From Planctomycetota bacterium (GTDB lineage: Bacteria; Planctomycetota; UBA1135; GCA-002686595): a DNA stretch of 64,000 nt. The position numbers and the translations under genes are program-made. The DNA lies in assembly GCA_014237855.1 (NCBI GenBank), contig JABACD010000011.1:62001-126000 (forward strand), read 5' to 3'. Below, piece by piece: positions 58,648-64,000 of the stretch. Below the pieces are notes generated by a model that saw nothing but the letters and a program-made list of their open reading frames with translations, searched no databases and was not told where the DNA came from. How positions within the stretch are numbered: the stretch's first letter is position 1; every line of letters begins with the position of its first letter.

Positions 58648-61600
58648 TCACTTCACGCGTAGCTTCACCTTCCGAGTCGAGCGCCCCGAGACCGTGATGT
58701 TCTTGGACGTGGAGCGACCATCATCCAAGACAGCGGAGACCTTGTACCTTCCGACGGGCAATGGACCGACCCGTTGCTCCATCGTCGAGAAGCTGCCAGT
58801 AAAGATCGACATCAGCTCCTGCATGGATTGCAGGCCGGCCATCTCGTAGCCACGAGAGTCTCGAACACTCAGTCGAGCATTGACCTCCTTGCCTGTCTTG
58901 TCGATGACGCTGACGACCAAGGTGGTTCCATCATCGATAGTCAGCTGGCAATCGGCAGCCCCGCCAGCCTTCAGGCTCAAGGATTCACTGTGACTGCTGA
59001 CGAGCTCGCCCAGACGTGCGCTCGCCGTGTACTTACCCTCGGCCAATCCACTGTACTTGAAATTTCCGGCACTATCGGTCGTGACGAAAGACACACGATC
59101 GATCACTCGTCCCTGAGAATCTCGCAGGAAGACCGTGGCCCCCTTGACTGGTCGTTGATCCGAGCTGAGCACGAGGCCTGTCAGCTCCCCTGGCCGCTCG
59201 AGCCGGAAGTCAACCTTAGAAACCGACTGCCCCTCACTCACGACGATTCCACTCTGAACGATCCGCCCCCCCACACTGTCGTCCCCGAGCAGGCCACCGA
59301 GGGTCGAGCCGCCGGCACTCACCCTGTACTTCCCTGGGGCCAGAAACAGAACCTCGTAGTCTCCGTCTTTCCCGGTTGCCACCTCCGTGTAGTGCCCCCC
59401 TAGCAAGGTGCCGAATACGATCCCCTCGTCGACCGAGAGTGACACCCTGCAGTTGGCCTTGGGGCGGCCGTCCGGCCCGATGACCTTTCCAGATATCGAA
59501 CCGCCAGGCAGCTCGAGGGTCAGGTTGTGATTGGCCACTTCCGCCGGGATCAGTTCCCGGAACTCCATGCGGTTCTCGCGGCCCGTCGCCACCCCCTGCT
59601 GAAGGCTGATCAGATAAGGGCCTCGCTTTGCGAGAGTCACGCGGAAGCTCCCGTCCTCCTGGACCGAGACGACCTTCATGTCGCCCATGCTCTCAGCACC
59701 CTCGGGAATGAAGCTGACAATGGACTGGGAGATCGGTGAGCCATCGTGAACCACGACCCCGAAGACCTCGATTGGATCTTCAGGCGGCTCACCGAGGATC
59801 ACATGGGTTGCCTCACCCTCCTTGATCTCAACGGTGTCCATCTTGAGCTCTCCGAGCATCTTCCCGAGGTCATCTCCCGCCCCCACATCCAGATCACCTG
59901 TCATCGGACTGGGCATGGAGACGACCTGCCACTGACCTGGCTCCAGGTTCTCGACGCGAAAACTACCGGTGGAGTCGGTCGTCAGGATCTGCTGGCGGTT
60001 GTACCCGGGGATGACCTGGACAACGACCATCTTCCCAGCAGCCGGCTCACCCTCGTCGTCCATGACCTCGCCGGTCAGAACGCCACCGACCCGCAGCATC
60101 AGCACAAGGCCATCTGTAATCTGGCCTGAAACGAGCTCCGCGTTGCTGGGCTCATTCCCGGCAAATCCCGTCATTCGCGCCACGAGAGACACGCTTCCTG
60201 GACTCAAACCCTCCAGAAGAAAGCGGCCCTCGTAGTCAGTCACGGCATTGTGCTCCTTTCCTTGGAGAACCCCGGAGAGGCGTGCGCCCAGATCAGCATC
60301 CACGGACACGCGAGCGCCAGGAATCGGCTTGTTAAAGGTATCAACCACGACCCCCGCAACAGCCGCAGCAGGAGTCAATTCAAAGACCGGAATGCCGTCG
60401 TCCGGCAACTGTGGAACTGTAATCAACTGGCTCTCGGAAACAGCGAACTCTTCCGCCGCGACCGTCACCTCCCAGACACCAGGCAGCACGTCCTCCATGA
60501 TGAAGGTGTTGTCCTCTTCTGGAGCCTTGAATCTCTTCGAGAGCCGCTTGGCTCCGATCCCCATCACCCCCCCCGAGCCCTCCAGGCTCATCACGACGCG
60601 GAACTCACCGATCTCCTCGATGGAGTTTCCAGACCAGGAGATGACGCTCTCTGGGAGTAACTGAGCTGTCATCTCACAGAGTCCTTGAAGTTCGAGGATC
60701 TGCGGACCCTCCTCCGGCTTCACGCCCGTCCTGCGCATACTCCAATTCCCCGGATGCTCACCCGCCGCGTTGTTGATCGTCGCCGTGATCTCAAATGGTC
60801 CCTCATCAAGCCCTTCGACATGGAAACTTCCATCCGCCGCAGTCTCGACCTCGTGGTCCCCGGCCATTGCCAGGCGAAGACCGATCATCTGCGGGTTGCC
60901 CCCGGTCAGATCGATCGAGACATCGACTTCAGCACCCACAGCAGGAGTCCCATCCGGGTAGGTCACACGGCCGGAGATTCGATTGCCGTCTTCTAGCACG
61001 ACCACCAGGCCATCGAGTTCTTGACCGTCTCGCAGCTTCTCTTCGAGCTTGAGGCGACCGCCACGCATCCCCTCCGAATGCGCATTGATCTGGATGGACA
61101 TGCCCGTGAAGACATTTTCGAGCACAAAGGCGCCGTTCTCGTCGCTCCTCGCCTCCCCCATCTCCTTGGCCACCGCCCCTATTTGCCCCACCAAGGAAAC
61201 CTTCAGCTCCGCATCAACAATCGCTTCGCCTCCCGGCCCTTCGACACGTCCACGAATAGTTGCACCCTGCTGCAATCGCTCCTCGATCACCAGGTGTTCT
61301 CCTGGTTCCACATCCACTCCGAGCAGCAGCAATCCAGCAAGCGACTCTGGATGCGCGATGATTGCGTGAGACATCTGACTGGGAACGGCCCTGAACTCGA
61401 AAGCTCCGTCCGCGGCAGTCTCCTTGCGCACACTGTAGGAGTCCGTCCCTATCGTCATGGCGTCGAAGTTGGCGGTAATGTCCGGGCCAAGCTGAACCTC
61501 GATTCCCTCCAGGGACAGACCATCGGACCCAGTCGGCGCCTGTAGCTCACCCGTGATCCAGCCCCCCAGCTTTCCCGTCATGCGAACCGAACCCTCATCA

Positions 61601-62187
61601 ACCGGGAGGGTGAGGGCTGTCGAACGCATCGAGTAGATGTAGCGACCGGTCAGTGCCAGATGGGCAACCTTCTTGTGTGCGGGAAGATGTACCCGAAAGG
61701 ACCCGTCCGCAGCGACCCTCGTTGAGTGGTAGAGATTGGAGAACCTGGCCTCCTCGTTCCAGGCACCCTCTGCGATCTGCGTAGAGCCATACAGCCGCCC
61801 GGCATCGTGAATCCCGTCCAGACTCAGAACGTACAGCTCCTCGTCCTTTGGAACTGAGAAGGCAAAGACCACCTTTCCGGAGATCCACTGGCGCTCATCC
61901 TCCTTGCGGGCCTCGAGCTGCGCGGCCTCTTGCTCGATCATGTCCACGCGGGATCCTTCCTCACGCGGTGTGTCAGGCTCAATCCCCAGGAGAGCTCCCT
62001 CCGGAGTCTGCACCTCTACCAATTTACCGTTTTCAAGGACTGGCTGGGCTGCTCCTGGCGAGTCCGGGATCACCCCCCCCTCGTCCTTTTTCTTGTTGCT
62101 GGCCGAGTGAAGCAAGAAGTAGCCACTCAGTGCCAGCCCCACAACCACAACAGGAACCAGCCTGACGATCAGTTTTCGTGAAGACAT
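58648..62187 (-). CDS. Giant membrane-anchored carboxypeptidase-regulatory-like repeat protein
   Basis: 1179 residues. A basic start and one hydrophobic helix (about 7-26, LVPVVVVGLALSGYFLLH) anchor it, followed by a charged, disordered linker (about 27-100). The rest is a run of carboxypeptidase regulatory-like (transthyretin-type) beta domains. Repeats are seen as SGRVTYPDGTPAVGAEVDV, AGVVVDTFNKPIPGARVSV, TGEVMDDEGEPAAGKMVVV, FGVVVHDGSPISQSIV, SGKVIGPDGRPKANCRVSL and TGLVLSSDQRPVKGATVF, each with a later FRVE/FKYSGL closing segment. At least seven units are visible. No catalytic domain is evident. A surface or periplasmic scaffold role is inferred; the gene is transcribed alone from the 206-base gap before the radical SAM gene. 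Confidence 0.88.
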   Translation of the reverse strand: MSSRKLIVRLVPVVVVGLALSGYFLLHSASNKKKDEGGVIPDSPGAAQPVLENGKLVEVQTPEGALLGIEPDTPREEGSRVDMIEQEAAQLEARKEDERQWISGKVVFAFSVPKDEELYVLSLDGIHDAGRLYGSTQIAEGAWNEEARFSNLYHSTRVAADGSFRVHLPAHKKVAHLALTGRYIYSMRSTALTLPVDEGSVRMTGKLGGWITGELQAPTGSDGLSLEGIEVQLGPDITANFDAMTIGTDSYSVRKETAADGAFEFRAVPSQMSHAIIAHPESLAGLLLLGVDVEPGEHLVIEERLQQGATIRGRVEGPGGEAIVDAELKVSLVGQIGAVAKEMGEARSDENGAFVLENVFTGMSIQINAHSEGMRGGRLKLEEKLRDGQELDGLVVVLEDGNRISGRVTYPDGTPAVGAEVDVSIDLTGGNPQMIGLRLAMAGDHEVETAADGSFHVEGLDEGPFEITATINNAAGEHPGNWSMRRTGVKPEEGPQILELQGLCEMTAQLLPESVISWSGNSIEEIGEFRVVMSLEGSGGVMGIGAKRLSKRFKAPEEDNTFIMEDVLPGVWEVTVAAEEFAVSESQLITVPQLPDDGIPVFELTPAAAVAGVVVDTFNKPIPGARVSVDADLGARLSGVLQGKEHNAVTDYEGRFLLEGLSPGSVSLVARMTGFAGNEPSNAELVSGQITDGLVLMLRVGGVLTGEVMDDEGEPAAGKMVVVQVIPGYNRQQILTTDSTGSFRVENLEPGQWQVVSMPSPMTGDLDVGAGDDLGKMLGELKMDTVEIKEGEATHVILGEPPEDPIEVFGVVVHDGSPISQSIVSFIPEGAESMGDMKVVSVQEDGSFRVTLAKRGPYLISLQQGVATGRENRMEFRELIPAEVANHNLTLELPGGSISGKVIGPDGRPKANCRVSLSVDEGIVFGTLLGGHYTEVATGKDGDYEVLFLAPGKYRVSAGGSTLGGLLGDDSVGGRIVQSGIVVSEGQSVSKVDFRLERPGELTGLVLSSDQRPVKGATVFLRDSQGRVIDRVSFVTTDSAGNFKYSGLAEGKYTASARLGELVSSHSESLSLKAGGAADCQLTIDDGTTLVVSVIDKTGKEVNARLSVRDSRGYEMAGLQSMQELMSIFTGSFSTMEQRVGPLPVGRYKVSAVLDDGRSTSKNITVSGRSTRKVKLRVK

Positions 62188-62393
62188 CGCGTAAAATTAG
62201 AACCTGGTAGTGCTGGGAGGGATGACCTACGCCCCAGCGCGTCTCCTGCCATTAATCTAAAGTGGCTGATGAGTCGCCCACCTGCGGAGCGGGAATTCTA
62301 CGGTTCTGAGCCATTACATTTCGCGCCGTGAGTTCAAATCACAGCCAATCGCACTCAGCCAAGACACTGGCAATTCTCGTTGGAGTCGCGATC

Positions 62394-64000
62394 ATGATGG
62401 CCTCCATGAAGCTCCTCCTGGCCCAGGCCCCATTTAGAGACACTTTTGGCTATTCGATGCCCCCGCCAGGGTTATTGAGGCTGGGAGGGGAACTCGCCAG
62501 GCAGGGTATCGCTGTCGAGCTCGAGGACCTGGCGCTAAGGCTCGCTCGAGGAGAGCTTGCCAACGGGAGCTTGATGTGTGAGAGCGCAGCTCGCCTCTTG
62601 CTCCGAAGAGGAGATCACGAGGTCATCGGTCTCTCGGTCATGGGAGCCACCCTCCCTGCAGCCCTCGAGATTACCCGGCGCCTGCGTGATCTTCGTCCCG
62701 GGGTAAAGCTCCTGCTCGGCGGCCCCGGAACGACTGGCTGTGATCGGGCCATCCTGGAGCGCTTTCCCTGGGTCGATGCCGTGGTCCGAGGTGAGGGAGA
62801 GCGCACCCTACCCGAACTTCTCGATCACCTCGGCCAGGGAGACCCCCTTCGAGGCGTTGCTGGTGTCACCTGGCGCGACCACAAGGGCATGGTCCACGTC
62901 GAGGCCGATCGCGGCATGATCACTGACCTTGGCGAGCTGGCTCCCTATGCCTGGGACTTGCTCGAGCCCCTGGCCGAGTACAAGCGTGTCACCGGCGAAC
63001 TCGAGGGCCTCACCCCCATCGACTCCGGTCGAGGCTGCGCCTATGACTGCAGTTTTTGCACCATCGGCCGCTACTGGTCACGGCGATCACGATGCCTACC
63101 TCCCGCGAATCTGGTGGAAGAGGTACACGCACTCGACGATATCGAAGGGGCCAGGAATGCTTATCTGTGTCACGACATCTTCGGCGCTGACCGTAGCCAT
63201 GCGATGGAGTTCTGTCAGCGGTTGATCAATCGAGGCATTCGCCCATGGGAGTGCCGTGCACGGGTCGATCACCTCGACTCGGAACTGATAGAGCTGATGG
63301 GGCGCGCAGGGTGCTACCGAGTGCTGCTCGGCGTCGAGTCCGGTGCACATGTCGTTCGCGAAGGCGCCAGCAAGAATCAACCAGAAGACCTCGATGTGCT
63401 GGGAGTCGTCGAGCTCTGCGGTCGCGCCGGAATTCGGCCGATTCTCTCGCTGATCTTGGGGCTGCCTGGCGAAGCCCAGGAACAGCTGGAGGAGAGCCTG
63501 GTACTGGTCTCCAGAGCAGCGCTGATCACCGATGTGGTCATCTCCTTGCATCTACCCAACCCGCAGCCGGGTTGCGGACTCAACGAGACGCACGGCCAGG
63601 GTGCACGGCCACTCGACGGTATCGCCCCGGACATGGCCTTTGGTAGTGGAGAAACACAGCCAGAGAGGGCTCTGATCGAGAGCCACCCGGACCTCTTCAG
63701 TAGCTGGGCCCTGCTTGCGGATGATCCAGCACACCTGCGCCACCTGGCAGCCCTCACCAAGCGGATCCCCTTCGTCCTCCAGCACTTCCCGCGATCCTGG
63801 GAGCTACTTCGCAGGGCGTACAGCTGTACGCACCTCCAGCTGAATGCTGCCTGGGAGTCGTCCGAGCTCGAGTTCGCTGAGTTTGCGCGACTCTCTCCGG
63901 ACCCGCTTGTGGCCGATGCACTCACCTGGGAAGAAACCGTTCGTTCACTCGATGGTGCCCTGCCCAGATTCACGAGCGAGACACCGGACGATGAACTCAT
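62394..64000 (+). CDS. Cobalamin-binding radical SAM protein (3' end beyond window)
   Basis: At least 535 residues; no stop before the window edge. The ATG at 62394 has GGAG eight bases upstream; ATGs at 62397 and 62406 and a GTG at 62328 are also in frame. Residues about 5-140 form a B12-binding-like Rossmann domain (MKLLLAQAPF, VIGLSVMGATLPAALEITRRLR, LLLGGPGTTG, VVRGEGERTLPELL). The radical SAM cluster motif GRGCAYDCSFCTI gives Cys215, Cys219 and Cys222, followed by VRGLLGVESG-like YRVLLGVESG and GIRPILSLILGLPGE for SAM binding. The class includes methyltransferases and ring-forming enzymes acting on lipids, tetrapyrroles or natural products; no substrate is indicated by neighbours. Confidence 0.92.
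   Translation, partial: MMASMKLLLAQAPFRDTFGYSMPPPGLLRLGGELARQGIAVELEDLALRLARGELANGSLMCESAARLLLRRGDHEVIGLSVMGATLPAALEITRRLRDLRPGVKLLLGGPGTTGCDRAILERFPWVDAVVRGEGERTLPELLDHLGQGDPLRGVAGVTWRDHKGMVHVEADRGMITDLGELAPYAWDLLEPLAEYKRVTGELEGLTPIDSGRGCAYDCSFCTIGRYWSRRSRCLPPANLVEEVHALDDIEGARNAYLCHDIFGADRSHAMEFCQRLINRGIRPWECRARVDHLDSELIELMGRAGCYRVLLGVESGAHVVREGASKNQPEDLDVLGVVELCGRAGIRPILSLILGLPGEAQEQLEESLVLVSRAALITDVVISLHLPNPQPGCGLNETHGQGARPLDGIAPDMAFGSGETQPERALIESHPDLFSSWALLADDPAHLRHLAALTKRIPFVLQHFPRSWELLRRAYSCTHLQLNAAWESSELEFAEFARLSPDPLVADALTWEETVRSLDGALPRFTSETPDDEL

Overview
The window is about 64 kb of GC-rich bacterial chromosome with dense coding, many 4-base gene overlaps (ATGA or GTGA) and frequent GTG/TTG starts. 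There are no rRNA genes, no recognisable insertion sequences, no prophage and no CRISPR array; one tRNA gene (Gln, anticodon TTG) is present. The gene content suggests a Gram-negative-type bacterium: lipoproteins, TatC, a full Bat/MoxR aerotolerance-type operon, prepilins, cardiolipin synthase and polysaccharide glycosyltransferases. A sulfatase-like enzyme, very large secreted HEAT-repeat and carboxypeptidase-regulatory-domain proteins and FAS1 repeats fit Planctomycetota or a related deep lineage best, but that placement is inference from gene content only.

Layout. 0-6.5 kb: sulfatase-like lipoprotein, unknown secreted protein, tRNA-Gln, cinA-tatC, and a membrane-anchored coiled-coil protein ending in a BRCT-like domain. 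6.5-13.4 kb: coaE, rho, then three glycosyltransferases, one carrying a long coiled-coil tail. 13.6-17.7 kb: a three-gene prepilin cassette (PilV-, PilW- and PilX-like) whose 792-residue third member contains a c-type heme motif. 17.8-27.9 kb: trxB, an IMPase-family phosphatase, an ABC exporter pair, a lipid-related set (glycerophosphodiesterase, glpD-like dehydrogenase, cardiolipin synthase), a leader-like structured element, and elbB. 28-33.7 kb: histidine phosphatase, three GT4 glycosyltransferases and GDP-mannose 4,6-dehydratase, a second surface-polysaccharide locus. 33.7-42.9 kb: a minus-strand operon moxR, DUF58, membrane protein, batA, batB, batC, batD, batE, followed by a thioredoxin-like [2Fe-2S] ferredoxin. 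43.4-50.6 kb: lytic transglycosylase and secreted HEAT protein; rhodanese lipoprotein and sterol-desaturase-family hydroxylase; glutathione-peroxidase lipoprotein and FAS1 protein. 50.8-58.6 kb: recG with an upstream lipoprotein whose C-terminus resembles GH113 enzymes, then a translationally coupled trio (GT-C membrane enzyme, membrane-anchored beta-rich protein, zinc phospholipase C-like protein). 58.6-64 kb: a 1179-residue membrane-anchored protein of repeated carboxypeptidase-regulatory domains, and a B12-binding/radical SAM enzyme cut by the window edge.

The most unusual items are the heme-motif PilX-like protein in the prepilin cassette, an 85-nt three-way-junction element upstream of a small gene and cardiolipin synthase, the membrane-tethered BRCT-like protein, and several perfect hairpins at gene ends that lack T-tracts. 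Translation starts were revised inward in many genes on the basis of signal peptides, Shine-Dalgarno-like sequences or overlaps with the preceding stop.
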